Source: Aaosphaeria pasadenensis (Eukaryota > Ascomycota > Dothideomycetes > Pleosporales). Taken from it: a stretch of DNA of 64,000 nt. The notes below the pieces were generated by a model that saw nothing but the letters and a program-made list of their open reading frames with translations, was not told the origin of the DNA and searched no databases. Position 1 is the stretch's first letter. The number at the start of each line of letters is the position of its first letter. Location of the stretch: the NCBI GenBank assembly GCA_022813625.1, contig JAKLMB010000009.1, forward strand, positions 496,001 through 560,000. The letters run 5' to 3'. Position numbers and translations under genes: made by a program. This document shows, piece after piece, positions 54,016 through 64,000 of this stretch.

Positions 54016-55638
54016 ATGGCGGAACACCAAAACCAAAACCAAAACCACAACCACAATCAACAACAACCACACCAAACCCAGCAATCCTCCACATCCTCAA
54101 CATCCCAAAGTAGTGGCAGCTTCTTCACCCGCAAACCTTCCTTCTTCAGTAGTCGCAACAAATCCAATCATACTAGTACCCTTCCATCGCGCGGAAGAAC
54201 CACACCTCCCCAAACCCATCCCGAGAACCCCAGCGACGCCGAACATCCCCCTCTCGACCTGAACCAATACGAATTTCCCCCCAAAGTACAATCCACGCCA
54301 CCCCGCCGCAGGCACGCTTCGAGGCATTCCATCTCCTCCTCTGTCGCGGACATCGGCACGTCGTTGCGACGCTCCCGCTCTGCCTCCCTTCGAACCAACA
54401 CCTCTAGCGGCACTCAGTCCTCGCATAAGAGGACCCCCTCTTCCACCCTGGCGTCCTTCTCCCCAGAGAAGACTCCCTCGACCGGCAACCTTCCCCCAGC
54501 TGGCAGACCGGCGCTGTCCATATCCACCTTTTCACGCAACAAACACAAGAGTTCGGAGAATGTGAAGCTAGACCAGAGCGGAGGAAAACAACCTTACGAG
54601 AAGAGCCCCCTGAGCAGCGCTGTTGACAACCCAAACCCGAAGACACCATTCGGCATGGCCGTTCCTGTTCCATTGAGGCATCCCCCGAGCCAGAAAGAAA
54701 TCTCGCTCGCGCGGCAGACCTCTAACTTGGGAACTGGACTGGCGCCTGCTCCTCCCGTCCTTGCCAATGGAGCCAATCCGCACATCATCTTTCAACACAT
54801 ACACGAATTGGCGTCAAAGCGAATATCAACATTGGACTATCTTCGGAAAGCGTGAGTTGTCCTTCGTCCCATTGAACCCTCCACTTAGCTGACACATTGT
54901 AGCCACGAAGGACGTATATACTGGTTCAACACTCTCCTGTTTGCGAAGCAGGACCTCACGCGACTCCCCTCCTTCACTCCACGTAACCTCTCCCGACGAG
55001 CCACAAATTATCTCCTCCTCGGTTTCTCCCTCCCCACAATTCTAGATCTCAACGCCAATTCTGCCACCGACTACCTGAAAGCCCTCAATGCGCTTCTGCT
55101 GGAGTTTGAGCAATACCAATCGATACATCCTCCAGACGGATCGACGTCTTCGTCCTTGTCCAGGGCCAGGATACCACAAATGTTTAAACGACCCAACCTG
55201 ATGGGTGGAAAGGGACGCCGCAGCTCCAGCGCCGCAGGCGATTTCCCGATTCTGACACAGCAAAACTCTTTCAATGAGCCCCTGTCAGCCCTTGAGCCTT
55301 CTTCCGATGACATGCTCTTGCCGAACGAGTCGTACACGTATTTGCAAACGCCCTCAATACCTTTCGATCCAGATTTCTTTAGTACATTTGCTACCCTGTG
55401 TGACGTACTCATCGATTGTTATACTAAGATCCTGAGTCTCCTAAGTACTCCAGAGTCGGTGGTAACAGCAGGAGGCGGGGTGCCAAGTACCGTTGGCGAC
55501 TTATTCTCGAAAGCTGATGCTAGAGTTCGCAAGATCATCCTAGGAGGCGTTGTTCGAGAATTCGAGGAGAGTTGCAGACAGGGAGTGAGGGGTGAGGTTG
55601 GAGGGGTTGGCAAGGTCGTTTTGGGAGGGTTAATGTGA
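54016..55638 (+). CDS. Conserved fungal protein with Ser-rich N-terminus
   Basis: Modelled as join(54016..54851, 54903..55638), 523 aa. The ATG at 54016 (ATC ATG GCG) is the first one; an upstream extension of the frame begins with TTG. The first 280 residues are Asn/Gln/Ser/Thr-rich and basic in places, probably disordered and phosphorylated. The conserved domain begins near residue 260: HIIFQHIHELASKRISTLDYLRKAHEG (split here at HIIFQHIHELASKRI), IYWFNTLLFAKQDLTRLPSF, RRATNYLLLGFSLPTILDLN and FSKADARVRKIILGGVVREFE. I know this block as a conserved fungal domain of unknown function. No catalytic motif was recognised. A role in trafficking or signalling would be a guess. Confidence 0.78.
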
Positions 55639-56207
55639 CAGAGCTTGACGATTGGCATGATATTGATGTTATTACGATACCATTCGGCGGGCGGGAAGCA
55701 TCTGCATAACATATGGCGTTCATTTACAGTTTCGAGTTCTTCAATGGACTTGAATTTCTAGCATTCGTAACGACGCTTAATAGAAAGATACCTTGCTTTT
55801 GCGCTTTTACTCACACAACTTGCCTTTGCGCGAACTGACCCCTTTTGGATCATGGAACCAATGGTGAATGCGTTAGACGAGCCTAACCGAATACGGCACG
55901 AATTCCACCAAACGCTGACATAATCACGAAATATGAACCGCACGAGCCAACTTTTCTCAATGCCCGTTTAACCCTCTTCTATATCACTGACCATCAACTT
56001 GTACACCCAATTAACACAATCCCGAAGAGATCCAGGAAAATAGGATCCCTAAAGAACTGAATCACTTAGAACTCCAATTTCCTAGCGATTCACATAAGAA
56101 AAGAGATAGTAGAGGACAACCACTCCCCAGGCGAAACCACCAGAGCGCCCTCTCCCCACACATAAATCATATATAAATTATATATACCGACCACACAACC
56201 CGCAACC
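55639..56207. other. Intergenic, leads into the NatA catalytic gene
   Basis: 570 bases with no ORF of note. TATATA-type elements lie near 56168-56186, 20-40 bases before the next ATG, and could be core promoter or leader. Confidence 0.45.
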
Positions 56208-57176
56208 ATGGATATCCGCGTGCTTCGACCCTCGGACATCCCGCACGTTCAGCTCGCCAACATCACCAACCTGCCCGAGAACTACTTCTGCAAGTACTAC
56301 CTGTACCATGCCATGAGCTGGCCGCAGCTCAGCTACGTCGCTGTTGATGTAAGTATTTTTATCCGACGTTCGGAGGTTGTTTTTCCCTTGAGGTTCAATT
56401 ATGGGGATTGGGTGGAGTTTCGAAAGAGCTGGGGAATTCGTGGTTTGATAGGATCTTGAAAGCGTGTGGTGAATTGAATTGGAAGATGGAGGGAGAAGTG
56501 TAACACGTGACATCACTCTCCACACCACAACGACGTTATACCCTCTCTCCATCAATTCCCCCTCTCCAGCCCTCACACCTCACCCTAACAACACTCCCTT
56601 CCAACCAAACCCCCTCTAACACCACACCCCCAGGTCTCCCGCCCCCAAAAGACGCCCTACGACCCCCCCAAGATCGTCGGCTACGTCCTCGCAAAGATGG
56701 AAGAAGACCCAGCCGACGGCATCCAACACGGGCACATCACGTCGCTCTCCGTGATGCGGACGCACCGACGCCTCGGGCTCGCCGAGAAACTCATGCGGCA
56801 ATCCCAGCGCGCGATGGTCGAGACCTTCGGCGCGCACTACGTCTCTCTGCACGTGCGTGTCTCCAACACCGCGGCCTTGCACCTCTACCGCGACACCCTC
56901 GGCTTCAAGGTGGATAAGATCGAGGCGAAGTATTATGCCGACGGCGAGGATGCGTATAGTATGCGGATGGACCTTGAGGGGTTGAAGGAGCAGTTGTTGG
57001 AGGAGGAGGAGAGTACGTTTGGGAAGGATGAGGGGGAGGCGGTGGGGGATGAGAAGAGTGGGGAGGGGGAGGGGGAGGGGGAGGCGGGCAAGGAGAGGAA
57101 GAGGAAGGTTAAGGTTGGACGGGGGCTCGGGGTCGGGGATCTGGTGGAGAAGAATGAGGCCTCGGCTGCGGCGTAG
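56208..57176 (+). CDS. ARD1: N-alpha-acetyltransferase 10 (NatA catalytic subunit)
   Basis: Modelled as join(56208..56348, 56634..57176), 227 aa. Acetylates N-terminal Ser/Ala/Thr/Gly residues at the ribosome together with NAA15. The GNAT fold is complete: MDIRVLRPSDIPHVQLANI, then NLPENYFCKYYLYHAMSWP, the substrate-binding segment. HITSLSVMRTHRRLGLAEKLM holds the acetyl-CoA loop RRLGLA. VSNTAALHLYRDTLGF and EAKYYADGEDAYSM follow. The 285-nt intron is long for this window but has consensus GTAAGT and CCCCAG. The C-terminal tail after residue 165 is rich in Glu/Gly and then Lys/Arg, as in many fungal ARD1 proteins. Confidence 0.95.
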
Positions 57177-57582
57177 TGGGTTGTTATTGGGGGATTTGAG
57201 GTGATTGATGGGGGTTAGGGGACAAGTATGAATTCACGTATTTGCATTATAGATTTTGGGGACGGGAAAAGAAAATGTGACTGAGATGGGGTGCGGTTCG
57301 ATCGACGCAGACGTTTGGCTAACAGCTACCCTCGGTGACAATTCAACGTGAGCTCGTTTCGCCAATTCAACGATACACTGTGACGACCTTCTTCAGCCCC
57401 TGAAACTACTACATGGCAAACAATATTCCAAGTTCCACCACAACGAGACCGCTAGAGCTCGACTGGAGGCTATAACACTGGTAAGCCCAGTCCCCCATCC
57501 ACCCCTGAAAAAGACTTTATACATGGCCACTATAGACACACTCTCCACAACCCTTTCCATTAGGCACTCCTCGTGAGAAGCA
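57177..57582. other. Intergenic, no gene recognised
   Basis: About 400 bases holding the ARD1 3' end and the promoter of the next gene. Confidence 0.45.
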
Positions 57583-58926
57583 ATGAACAAAGACCCAGTA
57601 CTAGCGCACTACCTCCTGCAGCACGAACACTCCCTCCAACAGATGGGCTGTCTCGAAGTGCCCCCTCTCCCCCGCCCCACGCTCCGGAACGACATCCACC
57701 GCATCTTCCGCCTCGACAGCTGGATGAGGGGCTACGGCCAGGACACTGAGCGGTTCTACGCGCGGATGAAGCCCGCGCTGCGGCTCGCCTCGCTCATGAT
57801 AACAGAATCGTGCATGCTGCCTTGGTTCACGCACCTATGCCACGGGAAGCGGGTCCGAGTCGAGGGAACCCACGATTCCAAGGAGTGCGTGTATCTGGAG
57901 CCGTGGCGCCCAACTCGCGAGGGCATAGAGGAGGTGAGACGGGCGTTGCGCGACCTCGCGGAAGTGGTTGTGTTCATGTTTGTCCCCGAGCAGTATTCGA
58001 AGGGGAAGTGGAAGAACTCGTGGGGTACCTCCGCTGTGCGTTGCCGTAAGTGGCCGTGGAGTGAGCGATTCCGTGCGGTGGATTATCCTTTTATGTCGCG
58101 GGCTGCTGTGCAGTTTGAACGGGAGGACCATGGATTGCCGGAGATCGCGCTGAATCGCGAGTTCGCGAGGTTTTTTGATTCTGAGTATGAGGGGTGTACG
58201 TCGTCGGAGCAGTATCGTGTTATGTATATGTTTGCGGTGACGTTGGTGCATGAGCTCGCCCACGCGTTTTGGATGTTCATCGGTAGGGGTGAGAGTCCTC
58301 CGGGGACTGGAGAGGAGCCTAGGTGGTATAAGGAGGAACCGAGGGCCGAATTGGGATATTCCTGGGAGACTATCACGATGGGGAGGATTGTCGAGCCGGT
58401 GTTGGGAGTGTATGGTATGCTGAAGAGGCCCTGTGCCTTGGTTTCGTTAAGGACTGAGGCCTGGGCTGCTGGTCAGCCTGAGCCGCGGGCCGTGAGGGCT
58501 TTGATTGATACCGTCTCCATGAGGATGAAGAAGGTGGAGAATTGGCGTGGTGTGTTTTTTGGTAGACCGGTAGATGGAGGAAGAGGCACGGAGTGGTTTG
58601 TCGGTACCTCGATGTCGTCGAAACACAAGAACTGTGTGAGCGTCATTCACGCCATCCCACTGAGATGGATTGCGCAATGGTTCTCAGAATGCGAGTGGAG
58701 GAACAGGAGAGAGGTCTGGAGGGCGCATCGATTGATCCATGGATACAATATCGCTGAAGGAAGACCTTATGATCCGCCAGGTTTAGGACCAACATTTATG
58801 ATGGTCCACTTGAGACTTGCCAATAAGGAACCTCAGCTTTGGGTTAGTACAATTGTTCAAGATGATCCGAACATAGATTGGGCGAGGATGGCTACGAAGG
58901 CTGTCAGTGTTTACGATGGGTTTTAA
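57583..58926 (+). CDS. Putative zincin-like (HExxH) fungal protein
   Basis: 447 aa, no intron; not recognised as a named family. LVHELAHAFW puts His223-Glu224-x-x-His227 in a hydrophobic helix (MFAVTLVHELAH), the standard zinc-metallopeptidase layout. Downstream acidic residues (EEP at 244-246, EEPRAELGYSWE at 251-262) could give the third ligand, as in gluzincins; I remember a large set of uncharacterised fungal proteins with HELAHA followed by E-P..ELG.SWE. There is no signal peptide or membrane helix, so a cytosolic role is likely. The C-terminal half has WFVGTSMSSK and several Trp. The Arg-rich composition and the intronless structure differ from most neighbours. Protease activity is inferred from the motif alone. 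Confidence 0.7.
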   Translation: MNKDPVLAHYLLQHEHSLQQMGCLEVPPLPRPTLRNDIHRIFRLDSWMRGYGQDTERFYARMKPALRLASLMITESCMLPWFTHLCHGKRVRVEGTHDSKECVYLEPWRPTREGIEEVRRALRDLAEVVVFMFVPEQYSKGKWKNSWGTSAVRCRKWPWSERFRAVDYPFMSRAAVQFEREDHGLPEIALNREFARFFDSEYEGCTSSEQYRVMYMFAVTLVHELAHAFWMFIGRGESPPGTGEEPRWYKEEPRAELGYSWETITMGRIVEPVLGVYGMLKRPCALVSLRTEAWAAGQPEPRAVRALIDTVSMRMKKVENWRGVFFGRPVDGGRGTEWFVGTSMSSKHKNCVSVIHAIPLRWIAQWFSECEWRNRREVWRAHRLIHGYNIAEGRPYDPPGLGPTFMMVHLRLANKEPQLWVSTIVQDDPNIDWARMATKAVSVYDGF

Positions 58927-59726
58927 GGGGTTGCTCTCCATTCGCTCTGTGATATCAGCAGAAATATGGCGCACAATCACAAAGCATTCTGTCTTGGTCT
59001 ATCGTTATGATAGGTGATTGTGTCTGGAGGCAAGACTTCTGATATACATATGTAGTAAGTTCACCGCTTGTTGGTTCTGTGCTAGACATTCTCGTGGGCG
59101 GCACGTCGTGTTACTGTGGCCCGGTATCCGGCGTTGGTGATGTGGCTGCTGACCCTGAACGTGGTCTCGGCTTGAGAGCTCTGAATTAGAAGAGTCAAGA
59201 TACGTTACAATCAGCTGCCGATGCCATCAAAGAAAACGTTTGTGTGATAAGAAGCAACTATGGGCTATCTGGAAGACGTACTCTCTTGAGGTGGTCGTTA
59301 TAGCTACTAGCTAGAGTGGTTGGGCAACTGGGGCCTTGTATAGCACTTTGCGCTTTCCTCCTTCGGCGCTTCTGCAGCCTTTTCACCGATCAACCCGCGT
59401 TCAGACGCGTACATCACTGACGTCGTAACAGCATCCTTCCGATGTCACTGGCGTTGTCTAAATTGGGATAAATATCCACTCTGTACGAAGAAAATATATT
59501 ATAAGAGGAGAACATCATCTACTCCGTACTAAGTGTATCCTATGCTGTATGGGAGGTGCAACACTCGCTAATTTCCACCAATCTCGCATCCAACTGGGTA
59601 TCCAATGCTTCAATCTCAACTCTTTACCTACACAGTATGGCAATTACAAGAACAACAGCTACTACCACTACTTCCACTTCTCCCACGGTCTTTCAATCAC
59701 TACATACCTTAGCCTCTCCAGCTTCT
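58927..59726. other. Intergenic between convergent genes
   Basis: 800 bases. A 97-codon ORF at 59549-59842 overlaps the synthetase gene antisense and has no support. Nothing else recognised. Confidence 0.45.
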
Positions 59727-61581
59727 TCAGAGCTTCGCCAATTCCCGGGTTTGCATCCATGATTGTACGTCTGGATTCATTTGGTACTCTGGAACAGGGA
59801 AGAATTCAGGTCCAAGAATTTTCTTCTGCACCTTACCAGTAACCGTTTTGGGTAATTCTTGGTCGACTACTCGGAGCAGCGAAGGCAGCTTGTAGCCCGC
59901 TAGTCGATCGCGAAGGTCTCGTCGCACATCCTCAATGGTCAAAAGATGCTTGCTGTCGCCGTACGTCTCTAGGAACGCATCGGTGATCTCCTCCTCTTGT
60001 AACGACACCAGTGCTGCAACTCGCTGACCAAACTCTTCATCGGCAACACCAACCACCACGGCTTCGGCAATATAAGGCAAAGACAGCAGCTCCCTCTCGA
60101 TGTCAAGCGCCGAAATCTTGTACCCGCCAGACTTGATTATGTCGAGCGATGCTCGGCCAAGGATCCAGTAGTACTTGCCTTCTCTTCGGGCAATATCGCC
60201 CGTGCGGAAGTAGCCATCTTCATCATGGGCTTTCGCTGTGGCTTCCGGATCATACAGATACTTGGAGAACATATGCTATCTCTGTCAGCTCAGCGATCAA
60301 CGGAAACACAGGGAAAGTTAGAATTCACCGGACTCTTCACAAGAATTTCGCCTTCGTCTCCATTGGAAAGTCTGACATCGATTCCATTGACCACCTCACC
60401 CACCGACCCGTCCGGCGCCTTCTTGTCATCGAGATGGATTTTGAAAATGGCTCCAAACTCCGTCGCGCCATATCTCTGCACGATTCTCTTCTGCATAAGG
60501 GTGGTCCAGAAGTCACTCAAGGGCTGAGGCAATGCCGATGTCCCACACAGACAGGCGCGAAATTGCCTTGATCCCGCGATGAAGGCGGCCAGCTCTTTCG
60601 GTGGGAGCTTCAGCAACGTACGTTGATAATGACGTCTCATGCGCATGTAGATTGTCGGTACTCCGGAAAAGAAAGTCAGTCGGCGCTGTGGGTTTACTGC
60701 ACCATCCCTCCATCGTTCCCACATCCACTTCTCATCGAAACTTCCGCTACGAAACTCGATCCTGCTTCCAGAGATAAGGAATGGGAAGAAGTTGATACCC
60801 ACGCCAGTCGCATGGTGAACCGGTAGAACATGGAGCATAACGTCATCTTCAGTCAATCTGTAGTGATCTGCAACCGACAAGGCACAATCAAAAACGAAGG
60901 CCCTCCGCATGACTGCTCCTTTAGGAAGTCCAGTAGTCCCCGAGGTGAAGATGACGACACTGGCGGCATTCTCCTCCAAAGCTCGGTCGGATGATATAAA
61001 TATCTCTGCTGGGTCCAAAGTGGGAGTAAAGGTATAAGGTCCAATTGGCACACCCCTGAAATGCTCGTTACTTGTTGAAGCGACACACTTTTCCAACCTG
61101 CAACATTTCTCGAGATCGAAAGAGCTCACGAGTACCAATGCTGCCTTGGATTTCTCGACGAAGTATGCAGCTTCTTGGACGGGAACTGCTGGGGAAATCG
61201 GTACCGCAGCGGCTCCGAGTGCAAGCACGGCAAGCATCGCTACAGTGTATTCGTAACCTCCAGCGGCAACGATGGCGATGTATACTTCATCTCTTTGTTC
61301 TAGAGCTGCTCGCGTGGCTGAATCCAAAGTTGCAAGAATGGTGCTACGCAAAGCCAGAACATCGGAGAGTAACTCGATATGTGTTCTTTGCTGCTGCGAT
61401 CGAACATCATCAATGGCTACTCTTGCGGGAGATCTCGTCGCGAAACGAAGCAATCTGCCAAACAAAGGCTACAAGCTGTTAGATTCTATGGTGACGTCGA
61501 AGAGTAGGATTGTATGCGCACTGTGTTGGGTAGGATGTTGTACCCCGCGTGCTTTGGTACCATGTATGCTCTATCCTCCAT
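59727..61581 (-). CDS. Acyl/malonyl-CoA synthetase, ACSF3-like (AMP-binding)
   Basis: Modelled as complement(join(59727..60275, 60329..61468, 61522..61581)), 582 aa. The long exon opens without an ATG. A 53-nt intron with CTAAC branch and TTGTAG end lets a 20-codon first exon (ATG at 61581) join as ILPNT-PLFGRLLRFATRSP, the family's usual start. Adenylation motifs in order: TSGTTGLPKGAV (P-loop), VLPVHHATG, YGATEFG, GYFRTGDIARREG, KSGGYKISALDIE (hinge) and LPKTVTGKVQKK with the catalytic Lys. The closest known group is ACSF3/malonyl-CoA ligase, which activates malonate or methylmalonate. No Arg-rich presequence is apparent. It could feed fatty-acid or polyketide synthesis. It is followed 2 kb away by a BAHD-type acyltransferase. 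Confidence 0.85.
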
Positions 61582-63722
61582 TTTTGTTGTACAACGATGC
61601 TCACGCCAGCATCAGGTGTTTCGACTCCGGTCCATGCTCGAAATGAAATGTGCGATGCGACTTCATACTGTATATCTTGGCAGTAAAGATATCGAGTCGT
61701 TGCGTGGCGTGTCATTGCAGTTACCGTTGGAATACCGGTGAGTTACCGTGCCGATCCCCCGCGTAAACCCATGCCAGCGCAACCTCTGCAGCTATCCACC
61801 GTGCCACCCACCACCAATAGCCAACTGTGCCCACCTAACACATCACTGTATTACACAGTCTGCACTCACTCTACGGAATAGGCAATTTCAAAGATCATAT
61901 TTCGGGAGTTAGGCCTGCTTATTTCCACTGGGGAAAACCGACAATGCTCTACGTTACTCAAAGCCTTCTGATCCGAGCATGTACGCTCCCTCCGTAAAGG
62001 ACGGCGTGCACTATGAAGCCCCGAGATCCGCACACGCCCTGGCCACGTCTTCTGAAGGCCCACCCACACTGATATACAGCTCAAGTTTACGACCAATGGA
62101 TGCCAGCCAAGGTCCGATTGTTCTACATTAGACACACGCAATCTTGGGTACAACTTTGATGAACGACGCACCACATGTACGGAGTACGCTTACAACAAAT
62201 ACATGTATATGCATGTGTTCATTGACAAAAAAAGCAACGACAATGTACTTCTTGGCTACCGGTCACGATGGTCTGACTTAGCCTATGAGGAACATTAGGC
62301 ATTGTAGCTATGCAGTATCGAGGACGACCTAGCGTTTTAAACCAATATATGGGACCATCCGGTGTAACGGACGCATGGCTCAGCCCTGAACCTGCAGTCG
62401 AACTCAGATCGCATCCGCTCGCGCCACTCGTGGGGGCCCTGGAAAAAACACCAACTCGATGGTGGGCTAGCATCGATGGACCGATACTGATGCTACTTAG
62501 TACCGATGCCGATGTTTCTAGCTTGTCTTTTAAGCATCATATCGGCTTTGGTGGCTTTTCAGGGCCTCGCACCTAGCACGCTATCACCCGAGAGGATATC
62601 TATCGTCGACAAGACAGTCAGAAAACCTGTGTTGCCATACGGACCACAAGTAGTTCGATCTTGGCCTCCTGGTACTCCTTCGGTTTCGGCTACTCCGTGC
62701 AAGCAAACAATCAACAACTCCCCAACAGGCGATATCTGTTGCATGGAACTAAAGTATTAGCCATGCGCAATACGCGCCTGTTCGTCCTCTGAAGCCATCA
62801 TCATGGTTCGCAATTCTGTAGCCGATTGGACGCGGTGTCAAATTCCGGTACCGGGACCAGGTCATTGGAATAATGGCATATGCTTTATGGCTTCCACTGC
62901 ATGTTCTGTACCCTGGTCAGATCTTGGTCCGAGGTGAGTCCTTTGGCCGGAGCCTTTGTATCTGTCGATGCAGCGCAACATGCATGCATCGCCGCCCGAG
63001 GCCTCCTTTTGCTGCTCCGGATGTCAGAGGACTTTATGGGGGTGGGAAAACAAAAGAGTTGTTCCGTGCCCAGGTGACAAGTTGAGCAATGTCAGGCCAA
63101 TACGAGATTTGTAACTGCAATTGTCTTTTCTAGCTGCATTTCTACCTGGTCGACGGGCCGGCGCTCCAATGGGATCGTCGCACTGCGGGAGAGCAGGCAA
63201 AATTGCTTTTTTCCTGGTATTGATGAGCGGTGCTAGCCAGATTGCTTCTGATCCTGACATCCATCCGCTTCCGCGAACAACAATGGTAGAAGAAAAGGGG
63301 AGTTGTCAGTGACGGGGAAGGGGAATCGGCCCACTTGGATCGCGGGTGGAACCCGGATAGCAAAAGCTTGGTATCGGGGAAGCGGGAACGATCAAGCTAT
63401 GACTTCGTTGCTGGCGATATACGTTGTAGGGCGTCATTCGAGGCGGGCCACGCAAACATTATGGTCGTCCGTGCACCGTTACACGACACTCTCGAATTCA
63501 TCACAGCGGTGAATGACAATATGATAGCTCCTCAGGGCTTCATTCACCACTTCAACACAGCCTCCCATGTTTGACAAGAGAGCGATTGCTACATTCCAGA
63601 GTACAAATATGGCTGCATACACCCTGGTCCCCTTTCTTGCTTTCCTTAACAAAGTACTGTGGTATTTGGAAGAACACGTTTTCTCTACCTTCAATTTTCA
63701 CAGTACTACGAGAAAAGCTGGA
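61582..63722. other. Gene-poor region upstream of the synthetase
   Basis: 2.1 kb with only short ORFs; the one with any merit is the 84-codon frame at 62506-62760, listed separately. It lies between two divergent promoters. No transposon relics or repeats recognised. Confidence 0.4.
62506..62760 (+). CDS. Possible tiny secreted protein
   Basis: 84 aa. The first ~22 residues (MPMFLACLLSIISALVAFQG) look like a signal peptide. The rest is short, Pro/Ser/Thr-rich, with three Cys near the end (PCKQT, ICCM). No family, no intron, and the neighbourhood has no support for expression. It could easily be a chance ORF. Confidence 0.25.
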   Translation: MPMFLACLLSIISALVAFQGLAPSTLSPERISIVDKTVRKPVLPYGPQVVRSWPPGTPSVSATPCKQTINNSPTGDICCMELKY

Positions 63723-64000
63723 ATGCCAAAATCACTTCATCTGTCGGTTGCCGACCAGAGCGTTGCTCGAGTCTACATCCAGACGCTCTTACTGTTCCCG
63801 TTCCCGGACGACTCTCAGCGGGAGGCTGCAGTCCAGTCCCTCGAAAGGGGTCTGCAGCAAACATTGAAAGACTTGCCTTTCTTTGCCGGGACCGTTGGAC
63901 CTGCGCATCCTCAAACTGGCCGAATTACATTGACCTATCCGGACGAGATACCTCATGCTATCACGGCAGACATCTTTGCATATGATATCCTTCCTCATGA
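63723..64000 (+). CDS. BAHD-type acyltransferase, N-terminal part (runs off the window)
   Basis: Open from the ATG at 63723 to the window edge, 92 codons. LSVADQSVARVYIQTLLLFPFPDD is the opening of the fungal transferase family (split as LSVADQSVARVY and IQTLLLFPF), then LQQTLKDLPFFAGTVGP and GRITLTYPDEIPHAI. Relatives such as trichothecene 3-O-acetyltransferase move acyl groups from CoA to hydroxyls; the catalytic HxxxD lies beyond the edge. It may lie in a secondary-metabolite cluster to the right. An earlier in-frame start after a CACAG acceptor near 63703 is possible. Confidence 0.75.
   Translation, partial: MPKSLHLSVADQSVARVYIQTLLLFPFPDDSQREAAVQSLERGLQQTLKDLPFFAGTVGPAHPQTGRITLTYPDEIPHAITADIFAYDILPH

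Overview
The window is nuclear DNA of a filamentous ascomycete (Pezizomycotina; a finer placement cannot be made from the sequence alone). Genes are monocistronic on both strands. They carry short introns (about 41-140 nt) with GT..AG ends and CTAAC/CTGAT-like branch sites. Typical fungal families are present: Zn2Cys6 regulators, an NmrA-type reductase, a DHA1 MFS transporter and COA1. No rRNA, convincing tRNA or CRISPR array was found. Intron-exon structures were worked out by hand from reading frame, splice signals and remembered family motifs; no alignment or RNA data were available.

Layout. 1-26 kb is mostly housekeeping: a CaaX-box protein, a conserved basic/Ser-rich protein, the mismatch-repair protein MLH3, a membrane-anchored polysaccharide deacetylase, a mitochondrial YciI-like protein, the ribonucleotide reductase large subunit head-to-head with mitochondrial ribosomal protein bL17, a four-helix membrane protein, COA1, a cupin protein and the COPII subunit SEC23. 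26-34 kb is gene-poor and accessory-like: an amino-acid/choline-type permease, a small cysteine-containing secreted protein, 2 kb with no gene but a strong hairpin, and an NmrA-type oxidoreductase. 34-43 kb holds a branched-chain aminotransferase, a membrane protein, a Zn2Cys6 regulator and an Alba-domain (Rpp25/Pop6-like) protein.

43-50 kb is the most interesting part. A decayed LTR retroelement abuts the 3' end of an ACC-synthase-like aminotransferase. That gene is divergent from a DHA1 MFS transporter, which is followed by a Zn2Cys6/fungal_trans regulator. A 14-base CCG/CGG-type motif occurs with 13/14 identity in the shared aminotransferase/transporter promoter and upstream of the regulator. 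This suggests a small self-contained, regulator-driven metabolic cluster.

50-59 kb returns to conserved genes: ethanolamine-phosphate cytidylyltransferase, a conserved Ser-rich fungal protein, the NatA catalytic subunit and a putative zincin-like HExxH protein. 59-64 kb has an ACSF3-like acyl/malonyl-CoA synthetase, a possible tiny secreted protein and the start of a BAHD-type acyltransferase cut by the window edge.
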